A DNA stretch of 64,000 nt from Pseudoalteromonas rubra (GTDB taxonomy: Bacteria; Pseudomonadota; Gammaproteobacteria; Enterobacterales; Alteromonadaceae). How positions within the stretch are numbered: position 1 is the stretch's first letter; every line of letters begins with the position of its first letter. A program made the position numbers and the translations under genes. The notes under the pieces are model-generated. The model was given only the letters and a program-made list of their open reading frames with translations. It made no database searches and was not told the DNA's origin. The DNA is taken from the NCBI RefSeq assembly GCF_005886805.2, contig NZ_CP045430.1, positions 1,240,001 through 1,304,000 of the forward strand. The letters run 5' to 3'. This document shows, in pieces, positions 38,082 through 46,559 of this stretch.

Positions 38082-39275
38082 ATGTCTATAAATTTCAAAA
38101 ACGACGACTTCTTACTTAAGCATATTAACCGGACAATGGGCTTTTACCACCCTCGATGTATCGACCCCAGTGGTGGCTTCTTCCACTATTTTCTGGACGA
38201 TGGCACCGTTTACAATCAGCATGCTCGTCATCTGGTTTCCAGTACCCGGTTTGTTTTCAATTATGCGATGGCCTATCTGCAGACCCAGGAACCTGAGTAC
38301 CTGAACCAAGTACGTCACGGTCTGGATTTTCTGGAGACGGTGCATAAGCAACCAAATGGTGGATATGCCTGGGTGATCAATAAAAATCAGGCTGAAGACA
38401 CCACCAATCATTGTTACGGCCTCGCTTTTGTGCTGCTTGCCAATGCCGTCGCACTTAAGGCAGGAATTAACTCAGCCGCGAACACTATTGAATCTGTCTG
38501 GCGCATGTTAGAAGAAAGATACTTCCAAAACGATTACCAACTGTACCTGGACGAATATAACGGCGATTTTAGTATCGCAGACCCTTATCGTGGTCAGAAT
38601 GCCAATATGCACATGTGCGAAGCGCTGTTAATGTGTTACGAGGCCACCAGTGACAACAAGTTTCTCGAACGTGCTCATACCCTGGCGTTCACGATGACAG
38701 TACAGCAGGCCGAGCTAGCTGATGGCCTAATTTGGGAGCACTACTCTGAAAACTGGCAGATAGACTGGGAATATAATCTGGATAATCCCAAGCACCTTTT
38801 CCGACCCTGGGGGTTTCAACCTGGCCACCAGACCGAGTGGAGCAAGTTACTCTTAATTTTATATCGACACAAGCCACAAGACTGGATGATAGAGCGTGCG
38901 CGCTACCTGTTTGACACTGCGCTTGAAACAGCCTGGGACAAAGAGCATGGCGGAATCTTCTATGGTTTCGCTCCAGACAATAGTATCTGTGACGCCGACA
39001 AATATTTTTGGGTTCAAGCTGAAAGCTTTGCCGCCGCCGCCCTGCTTGCTCACGCTACGGGCGAAGATCGCTACTGGCAGTGGTACGACAAAATATGGCA
39101 GTATTGCTGGGACAATATGATAGACCATGAGCATGGTGCCTGGTACAGGATCCTGGACAGTCGTAACGATAAGTACAGCAACGAGAAAAGTCCTGCTGGT
39201 AAAACCGACTATCACACCATGGGCGCCTGTTACGAAGTACTAAGAGCTAAGCAGCTCGGGCAGGAGAAACAATGA
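38082..39275 (+). CDS. AGE-family sugar isomerase/epimerase (probable D-mannose isomerase)
   Basis: A 397-residue (alpha/alpha)6-barrel protein of the N-acylglucosamine 2-epimerase family. Conserved motifs: FFHYFLDDGTVYNQHARHLV near the N-terminus, EALLMCYEATSDN, and the catalytic-His region RPWGFQPGHQTEWSKLLLIL (about 244-263) with VQAESFAAAALLAHATG after it. Close relatives include mannose isomerase (mannose to fructose), cellobiose 2-epimerase and YihS. Context decides for mannose isomerase: an alpha-mannosidase, a hexose permease and a fructokinase lie around it. GGAAAGGTT precedes the ATG. The downstream kinase gene overlaps by four bases (ATGA), so they form an operon. Confidence 0.88.
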   Translation: MSINFKNDDFLLKHINRTMGFYHPRCIDPSGGFFHYFLDDGTVYNQHARHLVSSTRFVFNYAMAYLQTQEPEYLNQVRHGLDFLETVHKQPNGGYAWVINKNQAEDTTNHCYGLAFVLLANAVALKAGINSAANTIESVWRMLEERYFQNDYQLYLDEYNGDFSIADPYRGQNANMHMCEALLMCYEATSDNKFLERAHTLAFTMTVQQAELADGLIWEHYSENWQIDWEYNLDNPKHLFRPWGFQPGHQTEWSKLLLILYRHKPQDWMIERARYLFDTALETAWDKEHGGIFYGFAPDNSICDADKYFWVQAESFAAAALLAHATGEDRYWQWYDKIWQYCWDNMIDHEHGAWYRILDSRNDKYSNEKSPAGKTDYHTMGACYEVLRAKQLGQEKQ

Positions 39276-40222
39276 GTTTAGTATGTTTTGGCGAAGCCCT
39301 GATAGATTTTCTGTCTGATGGTAAAGAGCCTGAATCTTTTACTAAGTATGCAGGCGGCGCGCCTGCAAATGTCGCAGTCGCTGTAGCCCGTCAGGGTATT
39401 GCAGCGAGCTTCTGTGGGATGGTTGGCGATGATATGTTTGGCCAGTTTATCAAACGTGAACTGCAACATCACCAGGTAAATTGTGATTACCTGATCAGCA
39501 CAGATAAAGCAAAAACTGCGCTGGCGTTTGTTTCTTTGGATAGCTCAGGAGAGAGGAGCTTCAGCTTCTATCGCCCGCCAGCGGCTGATCTGCTATTTCG
39601 TGCAGATGACTTTGACACAAAGATGTTTGATACCCATTCATTGTTGCATGTCTGTAGCAATAGCCTGACAGAAAACAACATCTATAAAACAACCCTATCT
39701 GCATTGACTCAGGCACGCACAAAGGGGATGACCACCAGCTTTGACATGAATCTGAGAGAGAACCTGTGGACATCCCTGACGCACTGCTCAAAGCGTATCT
39801 GGCATGTTATTTCCAACGTAGATATTGTAAAACTGTCACTTGAAGAGCTCGAGTTTTTAAATACCCAAAGTCATCCGGGTCTGCCACAATCACATACCAT
39901 CGATGCGATTATGGCCGCAAATGTAAAACTGCTCATCGTTACAGATGGTGGCAATCCGGTTCGATTTTATGGACGCTCATTTGAAGGGTCAGTCAATGTC
40001 CCTGATGTCAAAGCGGTAGACACCACCGCAGCCGGAGATGCATTCGTAGGAGGGTTACTGGCAACGCTCATCCGCCAGCAACAAAATCAGCCTATCGATT
40101 CATTACTGGGCGACCCAAATAGCGTAAACTCAGCTGTCGAATATGCCAGCCGCTGTGGTGCTTATGCGGTGACCCGTTATGGGGCATTCGATTCTTTGCC
40201 CGGGCATAAAGATATTACATAA
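39272..40222 (+). CDS. PfkB-family sugar kinase (probable fructokinase)
   Basis: A 316-residue ribokinase-like kinase. N-terminal signature YAGGAPANVAVAVARQG at about 27-43, SFCGMVGDDMFG, and the C-terminal catalytic signature DTTAAGDAFVGGLLA with the base Asp. LVCFGEALIDFLSDG at the start is typical for fructokinases. Cytoplasmic; ATP phosphorylates fructose made by the upstream isomerase, giving fructose-6-phosphate for glycolysis. The ATG overlaps the isomerase stop by four bases, and its Shine-Dalgarno (GGGCAGGAGAAAC) lies inside the isomerase coding end. A weak hairpin follows at about 40237-40254. Confidence 0.9.
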   Translation: MSLVCFGEALIDFLSDGKEPESFTKYAGGAPANVAVAVARQGIAASFCGMVGDDMFGQFIKRELQHHQVNCDYLISTDKAKTALAFVSLDSSGERSFSFYRPPAADLLFRADDFDTKMFDTHSLLHVCSNSLTENNIYKTTLSALTQARTKGMTTSFDMNLRENLWTSLTHCSKRIWHVISNVDIVKLSLEELEFLNTQSHPGLPQSHTIDAIMAANVKLLIVTDGGNPVRFYGRSFEGSVNVPDVKAVDTTAAGDAFVGGLLATLIRQQQNQPIDSLLGDPNSVNSAVEYASRCGAYAVTRYGAFDSLPGHKDIT

Positions 40223-40236
40223 AGATTTGTGAGAGT

Positions 40237-40256
40237 GGGTGCACGGAGGCACCTTT
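40237..40256 (+). terminator. weak terminator after the fructokinase gene
   Basis: GGTGC/GCACC stem around a six-base loop followed by TTTATTC, about 15 bases past the stop codon. Confidence 0.55.
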
Positions 40257-40287
40257 ATTCTTATGTACAGGTCTGGTCTCTGACACT

Positions 40288-40554
40288 TTAAATGTGGATC
40301 AGATATTCAGTGTAAACATAGTAGAAAAGCGGTAAGCAAATTATGAGACCAACCAGATAAAGTTTAAAAAAGCCATCCCGCTGTGCACTCAGCTGAGCAA
40401 CCACAGACACTGAACTTTCATTCTGCATTGACTGCGTTTTCGGGCGGTATCGGCGATATACCTTCATAACACCCCAGCCAATAATAAAAGGTCCCAAAAT
40501 AAGCGAAAAAAATAACCCAACCGCATACCAGGTTTCTGGCGCAACTCTGTCCAT
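40288..40554 (-). CDS. small unknown membrane protein
   Basis: An 88-residue protein with two hydrophobic segments (about 9-30, VGLFFSLILGPFIIGWGVM, and about 67-85, LYLVGLIICLPLFYYVY) joined by a polar loop with VYRRYRPKTQSMQNESS. Probably a two-helix inner-membrane protein. It resembles no family I know. It lies between the convergent fructokinase gene and the divergent MBL-fold gene, so it stands alone. Confidence is moderate because there is no strong ribosome-binding site, only AGAGTAGAG before the ATG. Confidence 0.6.
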   Translation of the reverse strand: MDRVAPETWYAVGLFFSLILGPFIIGWGVMKVYRRYRPKTQSMQNESSVSVVAQLSAQRDGFFKLYLVGLIICLPLFYYVYTEYLIHI

Positions 40555-40687
40555 TCTCTACTCTCGTCGATAAAAACACAGGTACATTCATACCTGCTTA
40601 CATCTAAGCGTTTGATTTAATACTGATCAATTATGCTATGCTAGGCGCAAGCGTATCACAGTAAAAAAATAAGAAAAGAACCGATTC

Positions 40688-41773
40688 ATGAACAAACCCT
40701 TTGTAGTGTTTCCTTTCGCCGTCTGCCTTAGCGCCTGTATCGCGAACCAGGTTGAGATCACGCAATCAGAACATACAGTGGTCAAATATAAAGTCACGGA
40801 AGGATATACAGACAGATTTGCCAACCTCTACAAACAGCCAGAAAGCTACCCCTATACTTGTGAAGAATCCTGTTACCCGGACACCCCTTTCATTGAGTGT
40901 CAGGAAAATATGGAGCGATGTACCTATGTGGGTGAGCAACCCCATGTCGAAAGCAAGTACGGCTTTCAGGTAAAATGGCTGGGCCATGCAAGCTTTTTGC
41001 TAACTATGCCTGATGGACAGCAAGTGCTCGTAGACCCTGTGAGTGAACAGTTTGATTGGCCAATTGACCTGGGTTTTAAGTTGACTGGCGGATTTTACCG
41101 CACCGAACCAGACTGGCCCGCTGGCTCTGAATTGGACAATCTAACAGGCGTTGTGTATTCCCATATACATTATGATCACTTTAATAAAGCAGATATAGCC
41201 GCCTTAGGAACTCAGCCAACCTACTATACCCCGCTCGGATTTGCTGATTACTTTGCTGATGGCGGATACAAAATTAACGAGATGGCATGGTATGCAAGTG
41301 CACAGCAAAAAGCGCTCACCGTGCACTTTGTGCCTGCACACCACTTCAGCAGCCGAGTGATCGTGCCCTACCTGACCGAAGACAACGATGCTACATTGTG
41401 GGGCGGCTGGTTATTCGAGTATCAGGGCAAAACATTGTTCTACGCAGGAGATACTGGCTACTCTGCTCACTTCAAAGACATACAAAAGAAATACGGTGAT
41501 ATTGATGTTTGCCTGCTGCCAATCGCGTCGTATCACCATGAGGAATATGGTAATTGGTATAGAAATGTCCACCTAACACCAGAAGACATGTTAGCAGCCG
41601 CCGATGATCTTAACTGTGAGCAGGTAGTGCCCTGGGGATATGGCAATATGAGCTGGAAAATGGGAGATTTAACCTCCCACTCTGCGCTGTTTCGGCTACT
41701 TCACGTAAAACAAACGCTGGCACCAACACGCCCTGTCTACATACTCAATGAAGGAGAGAGTGTGACTTTCTAG
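40688..41773 (+). CDS. MBL-fold metallohydrolase lipoprotein (NAPE-PLD/UlaG-like)
   Basis: A 361-residue protein with a lipoprotein-type N-terminus (hydrophobic, lipobox LSAC with Cys near 18) and a Cys-rich stretch at about 57-80. The metallo-beta-lactamase fold follows, with KWLGHASFLLTMPDGQQVLV, the metal site SHIHYDHFN (HxHxDH), VPAHHF, and FYAGDTGYSAHF. This pattern is shared with NAPE-phospholipase D-like and UlaG-like hydrolases acting on phosphodiesters or lactones; the substrate is unknown here. It is expected at the outer membrane, periplasmic side. Not in an evident operon. Confidence 0.85.
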   Translation: MNKPFVVFPFAVCLSACIANQVEITQSEHTVVKYKVTEGYTDRFANLYKQPESYPYTCEESCYPDTPFIECQENMERCTYVGEQPHVESKYGFQVKWLGHASFLLTMPDGQQVLVDPVSEQFDWPIDLGFKLTGGFYRTEPDWPAGSELDNLTGVVYSHIHYDHFNKADIAALGTQPTYYTPLGFADYFADGGYKINEMAWYASAQQKALTVHFVPAHHFSSRVIVPYLTEDNDATLWGGWLFEYQGKTLFYAGDTGYSAHFKDIQKKYGDIDVCLLPIASYHHEEYGNWYRNVHLTPEDMLAAADDLNCEQVVPWGYGNMSWKMGDLTSHSALFRLLHVKQTLAPTRPVYILNEGESVTF

Positions 41774-41792
41774 GCAAAGTCACAAACAGACA

Positions 41793-42299
41793 TTAATCTC
41801 TATCCTGCTCAGGCCAGGTAACAATGTGATCTTCGAAGTCATTTTCAAGATCTACGTCATTCTCACTGATGGCTTTGCCAAGGATACTAATCCCGGCGTC
41901 ATGCATTGCCTGTTTTGAGCCATCGTGAAGCAATGGGTGCCAGCTTGCGAGACCACGTCCCTCGTGCAACCTGCGGTAGCTACAGGATTGTGGCATAAAA
42001 AAGATGTCTTTAAGGTTATCTTTGGTTAATTGCACACAAGATGGCACCAGTATCTGGCGCTCAGTATATCGCGTACAGGCACACGTATTAGCATCACTGT
42101 ATTGACACACAACGTCAGTGTAAAGTAACTCTTCCCCTTCCCTGAGTACATCAGTGCTACTAAATTGTTCTTCCTCTTCTTCGTCAGAATCTATAAAGGA
42201 ATGTAAACAGCACTTACCGCATCCATCACAAATGGCCTCCCACTCCTGCTGGTTCATTTCTTCAAGTGATTTTTCTATCCAAAAAGGAGTTGTAGTCAT
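41793..42299 (-). CDS. ycgN: YcgN/UPF0260 cysteine-cluster protein
   Basis: A 168-residue cytoplasmic protein of the CxxCxxCC zinc/iron-sulfur cluster family. CDGCGKCCLHSFI at 24-36 is the cluster motif, later cysteines lie in VVCQYSDANTCACTRYTER, VPSCVQLTKDNL and QSCSYRRLHEGRGL, and WHPLLHDGSK is also conserved from E. coli YcgN. Oddly, an acidic insertion of roughly twenty residues (SDEEEEEQFSS...) lies after the first cluster motif, absent in E. coli. It may be a metal-protein assembly or enzyme factor; function unknown. Convergent with the MBL-fold gene. Confidence 0.9.
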   Translation of the reverse strand: MTTTPFWIEKSLEEMNQQEWEAICDGCGKCCLHSFIDSDEEEEEQFSSTDVLREGEELLYTDVVCQYSDANTCACTRYTERQILVPSCVQLTKDNLKDIFFMPQSCSYRRLHEGRGLASWHPLLHDGSKQAMHDAGISILGKAISENDVDLENDFEDHIVTWPEQDRD

Positions 42300-42388
42300 A
42301 ACGCTGAACTTGCCACATACTTAAGGGCCGCAAATTGTACTAGAAGAAACAGGCCAGCGCAAAACTGCCCTGCTTCTGTGCGGTGGGA

Positions 42389-44191
42389 TTATTTCTGGGA
42401 TTTGACCCAGCGCTGAATTTTAGCTTCTAATACAGGCATGGGAACAGCGCCATCAATCAAGACCTGATTATGAAAAGCGCGAATATCAAACCGTTCACCT
42501 AACTCCTGCTCGGCATACTCTCTGAGCTGTCTGATTTTAAACTGGCCTACTTTATAAGACACGGCCTGCCCGGGCCAGGCGATATAACGCTCTACTTCTG
42601 CTTCTACATCACTTTTCGCCATCGAAGAGTTATCAAGCATAAAATCAATAGCCTGAGTGCGAGTCCACCCTTTGGCATGCAAACCTGTATCCACCACCAG
42701 CCTCATCGCTCTTAACTGTTCGTCAGACAATCGTCCATACCACTGGTACGGGTCGGTAAACAATCCCAGCTCTTTACCCAGACTTTCGGCATACAATGCC
42801 CAGCCTTCGACAAACACCGTTGAGCCTCCGAATTTGCGAAACTCTGGCAAATCATCAATTTCCTGCTGTAACGCCAATTGAAAATGGTGTCCAGGTGCGG
42901 CTTCGTGAATAGATAGTGTTTCAACAATAAACTTAGGCTGTGCCTTAAGGTTGTGGCTATTTATATAGAATACACCGGGTCTTGAGCCATCCGGAGCGGG
43001 ACTCTCATAGGATGCCCCTGGGGCGGACGCTGCACGGAAGGCTTCAACAGGCTTAACGACATAATCAGCCTTTGGCTTAATATCGAACAATAAAGGAACG
43101 CGTGCATCGATTTTCTTTTTCACGTCTTCATAGGCCTTTATTAACTCGGCCTCAGACTGAAAATAGAACTCGTCGCTGTTCCGCAGATGCTCAAAAAATG
43201 CCTGAAGGTCTCCCTCGAAACCCACTTTCTCTTTAACACTGCTCATCTCGTCGCGAATACGCTTCACTTCGCTCAGACCCAGCTGGTGGATTTCGGTTGC
43301 GGTCATATCAAGCGTGGTATTTTCTTTGATATAGTGCTGATACCAGGCCTGCCCATTGGGTAACGCACTATAACCCACCGACGCTCTGGATGCGGGCAAA
43401 TAAGTAGTTTCTAAAAAGTTGACCATGTCGCGATATGCTGGTACCAAAGAACGCTCGATGTAATGTTTGTAAGACTGCGTAATTTGGCGTTTTTCTTCGT
43501 CAGAAAATGAATCAGGTAAATTCTGGATTGGTCCCCAGAAAACAGAGTTTTCTGCTTTATCAACAGTATGCGTTCTAAATTGAGGGATCACTTTGAGTGT
43601 GATTGCACGCGGTAATACGACATTGCGCTCAATACCCTGGGTCATCATAGCCTGCACAGACTGCAACCAGATAATAAAGCCATCAGCGCGTTTAAGGAAA
43701 TTACTGTAGTCATCAACCGTTTTAAAAGGTTGCGCGCTTTCACCGGACCCCATGGCTGCGAACACGTGATGAGGACCATACATTTGGTCAATGGGCATAA
43801 ACTGATCATCAAACTGTTCAGCAGCTTTGCTTTGCACCAGCTCATAATGGAGAATATCGTAAGATAGTTTTGCCTGGCCACTCAGTTTACTGCGGTCAAG
43901 CGCTTCCAGGCGTGCGAGATATCGAGCAGTGAATGCGCGTGACTGTGCAAGACTATCAGGTCCAAGCGGTGGCTCGAACTTATCGTTGTACTCAGACATA
44001 CCAAAAAAAGTGGCTGATAACGGGCTGAGCGTAATGCTTTCATCGAAGTAAGTCTGTGCAAGCGTCATCATCTGCGTATTCGCATCCGCTTGCTCAACAA
44101 TGTGTTGTTGAGACTGCACATTGACGGATGTTGCTTCACATCCAGTCAGTGCAACACCAACGATGAGCGCTACCAGGGTTTTTCTTATCAT
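42389..44191 (-). CDS. DUF885-family lipoprotein, putative metallopeptidase
   Basis: A 600-residue protein with a lipobox (LTGC, Cys18) after a short hydrophobic signal, so it is probably membrane-anchored in the periplasm. The DUF885 domain covers about 60-595 with the zinc-peptidase-like motif HEAAPGHHFQLALQQE and upstream QPKFIVETLSI; VEGWALYAESLGKELG is also typical. M3/M32-like helical peptidases are the nearest known group by motif, but members lack a defined substrate. Own promoter region; a divergent gene does not exist. It is transcribed after the sensor kinase gene but with a 70-bp gap and no shared signals. Confidence 0.85.
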   Translation of the reverse strand: MIRKTLVALIVGVALTGCEATSVNVQSQQHIVEQADANTQMMTLAQTYFDESITLSPLSATFFGMSEYNDKFEPPLGPDSLAQSRAFTARYLARLEALDRSKLSGQAKLSYDILHYELVQSKAAEQFDDQFMPIDQMYGPHHVFAAMGSGESAQPFKTVDDYSNFLKRADGFIIWLQSVQAMMTQGIERNVVLPRAITLKVIPQFRTHTVDKAENSVFWGPIQNLPDSFSDEEKRQITQSYKHYIERSLVPAYRDMVNFLETTYLPASRASVGYSALPNGQAWYQHYIKENTTLDMTATEIHQLGLSEVKRIRDEMSSVKEKVGFEGDLQAFFEHLRNSDEFYFQSEAELIKAYEDVKKKIDARVPLLFDIKPKADYVVKPVEAFRAASAPGASYESPAPDGSRPGVFYINSHNLKAQPKFIVETLSIHEAAPGHHFQLALQQEIDDLPEFRKFGGSTVFVEGWALYAESLGKELGLFTDPYQWYGRLSDEQLRAMRLVVDTGLHAKGWTRTQAIDFMLDNSSMAKSDVEAEVERYIAWPGQAVSYKVGQFKIRQLREYAEQELGERFDIRAFHNQVLIDGAVPMPVLEAKIQRWVKSQK

Positions 44192-44261
44192 GTCTGTAAC
44201 CTTACTCTTAGTCTATATCGCAGCGCAGTCTGCCAGACATCAAGCAGATTACAACTATTTT

Positions 44262-46226
44262 CTATGCCAAAGCCATGTCTGTCTCTGCGGTAGGCAGGAT
44301 AATTTCAATACACAATCCGCCCAGCAGGCTATTGTGCGAATCAATTTTCCCCCCATGACACTCGACAATTTTTTTGCACACTGCCAGACCCATGCCTTTG
44401 CCCCCACTCAGCGAGCTGCGCGACGCCTCTTCCCGAAACAATGGCTGAAACAACTGCCTGTGCGCATCATAGGACAAGGGCATACCTGAATCTTCGATTC
44501 TCAGTACCAGATTCTGCTCTGTCACCAATGCGCTCATTTTAATATCAACGCCTTCACCACCATACTTCAGCGCATTTTTCACGACTTCCAAAATGGCGTT
44601 GCCAATAGAGCGTTTATCAAACTGCATCGTAAAGTGCGGGTCGAGTCGATTAATCACTTCAAGTCGCGCTTTTTTGGGGTCCACATAGGTCATACAGGTT
44701 TGGAAGGTTTCGTTGATGAAATGCGCCACTTTCACATTTTCTTTGTTGAGAATACTCGCAACGTCTTTATCGCCCGTCACGAGCATCAACTGATCGATAA
44801 ACTTGTGAAGCTCGTCGATCTTTGCCATTAATTTGGCATAAGAGTCTTCGACATTTTCAACAATATTATATTGCAATGACTCAACCTGGATTTTCATCAC
44901 AGTTAACGGTGTACGTAACTCATGCGACAGGTCAGTGAAAAGTTGTTCTTCTTTGGCTTTGAGCTGATTCACCTGCTCATTCACCACCTGCCTTTCACTA
45001 TCAACTGTTCGGTTAAGCGCATTAACCTGTTGCTCCAGATGTCTGACTAATTGCCCCTGAAGTGATTTATGCTGCAATGCCAGTGCGACAGTAAATAACA
45101 GCACTTCTATGAGATAGCCCACTTTAATGAAGGACGTGATCTCAAACACGTCAATCAGGTTACCGTAACTTGCCCCAACTATGGTAAGCACATTTAGAAA
45201 TAACAGGTGATTAATCAGACTATATGTAAAGGTGCGCATTCCGGGCCCTTTTTGTCTGAAACTCCATATACAGGTATACACAAACAGTGGGATAACAAAG
45301 GTACTGGCAAGTAAGTTGTAATACACGCTTTCGAGATACAACGCGGTAGGAACTAGAATGATATAAAGCCAGGTCCCACAGACGTATACAGTATTAAGCG
45401 TCGGATGATAGTGTTTTAGTTGTAAAAAGCCGCGTACGAACAACAGGTGAAATATGGGAACTATTGCCATCAGTGCTATTGAAAACTGGCCGCTGAAAAA
45501 ACCATGATTGGGCCAAAAATACTGAAATGAGAAGCCCGCCATATCAATCACAATAAGCAAAAATAACAAAGTCCACATAGCATAGAAGACATTGGTGGTA
45601 TTGCGGTTGAAGGCTAGGTTAACAATGACGATGAGCAAAATGGCAGCGACGACACCCGCCAGGCTAGCATTGGTAAGTATGCTGAGTTGTGACGTGGATA
45701 AATAGTTAGCATTGGAGTGTAAACGCAAATTAGCTGGTGCATTTGCAAACGTTTGGTACTCAATCAGGAATTCGCTGTGACCCGGCTTCAAGTCTAATGG
45801 TAAGTACATTTGCGGGTCCTGGACAGGCCGTTCATCAAACCTCGCGTCTTCGTCCTGCGATAGCACCTGCTTAAACTCTCCCCCGTCCACCTGATAAACC
45901 ACCAGTTTGGGCAATCTGGCAAAGCCAAATGAGAGTACCCAATCCGCTGAACTTGATTGATTGTCGAGTTTCAGCGAGACCCATTTAGAATAGAGTTTAT
46001 GTTGAGGCCGCTTATCAATCTCGTTCAGGGGGACAAATTGCGGGAGAAACTCGGGTATATCGCCGGACGCTTTGATTTGCGTGTCGTAATCATAAAAAAA
46101 GGTGGCGTTATTCAAAGTGAGCTGCGTGGTAGTGTCGTCAATGACAAATCTTTGCTGCTGTTCTGCGCTAGTGGCATGACCTGCAAACAAAAAGCTGGCT
46201 ATTAAAAGCATTAAGATAAAACGCAT
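44262..46226 (-). CDS. 7TMR-DISM sensor histidine kinase
   Basis: I choose the ATG at 46226 (654 residues) because it directly starts the signal peptide MRFILMLLIASFLFAGHATS; an ATG at 46259 in the same frame adds eleven polar residues. Domains: periplasmic 7TMR-DISMED2 carbohydrate-binding-like domain (about 30-170), seven transmembrane helices (about 185-380), coiled coil (about 385-430), HisKA with His in LFTDLSHELRTPLTV, and HATPase with NALKYGGEG and GKGMGLAVCKKIV. No response-regulator gene is adjacent, so this is an orphan sensor. The extracellular ligand may be a sugar, as inferred for the family. Confidence 0.92.
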   Translation of the reverse strand: MRFILMLLIASFLFAGHATSAEQQQRFVIDDTTTQLTLNNATFFYDYDTQIKASGDIPEFLPQFVPLNEIDKRPQHKLYSKWVSLKLDNQSSSADWVLSFGFARLPKLVVYQVDGGEFKQVLSQDEDARFDERPVQDPQMYLPLDLKPGHSEFLIEYQTFANAPANLRLHSNANYLSTSQLSILTNASLAGVVAAILLIVIVNLAFNRNTTNVFYAMWTLLFLLIVIDMAGFSFQYFWPNHGFFSGQFSIALMAIVPIFHLLFVRGFLQLKHYHPTLNTVYVCGTWLYIILVPTALYLESVYYNLLASTFVIPLFVYTCIWSFRQKGPGMRTFTYSLINHLLFLNVLTIVGASYGNLIDVFEITSFIKVGYLIEVLLFTVALALQHKSLQGQLVRHLEQQVNALNRTVDSERQVVNEQVNQLKAKEEQLFTDLSHELRTPLTVMKIQVESLQYNIVENVEDSYAKLMAKIDELHKFIDQLMLVTGDKDVASILNKENVKVAHFINETFQTCMTYVDPKKARLEVINRLDPHFTMQFDKRSIGNAILEVVKNALKYGGEGVDIKMSALVTEQNLVLRIEDSGMPLSYDAHRQLFQPLFREEASRSSLSGGKGMGLAVCKKIVECHGGKIDSHNSLLGGLCIEIILPTAETDMALA

Positions 46227-46559
46227 GAACAAGACTCGGTAACCATTTGTAACTATCATAGGTCTAAATCGTGTATGAAATGTGGAGTAAGGACGAATTT
46301 GCGTATCGACCTGCGATTAATGTAAACCAATGTAACACTATTGCGAAATCCAAAATAGCACCAATTATTAGAAACTTAAAAAAAAATCTATAAATTCTTC
46401 ATAGACAAAGTGTCAAACTGTCGCCTTTAACTTTGAGTGCCTGGTTAAATGACAGTCGCATTGAAATATTTCTGTCATATAACTTTGTTTTAATCCGCCC
46501 TGAAATAAAAACGTCATCAAAGTGCCACATAGCTTGGCCAGACATAACTGAGTAAAATC
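46227..46559. other. intergenic region with the divergent promoters of the kinase and phosphate transporter
   Basis: A 333-bp gap. It holds the 5' region of the kinase gene and the Pho-box candidate upstream of the phosphate transporter. Nothing else stands out. Confidence 0.6.
46472..46489 (+). promoter_or_regulatory. Pho-box candidate before the Na/Pi cotransporter
   Basis: CTGTCATATAACTTTGTT agrees with 15 of 18 positions of the PhoB consensus (CTGTCATA W A W CTGTCA Y), with the first twelve perfect. TAATCC and AAATAA follow as possible -10 elements. It lies 71 bp before the gene start. This predicts induction by phosphate starvation. Confidence 0.65.
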
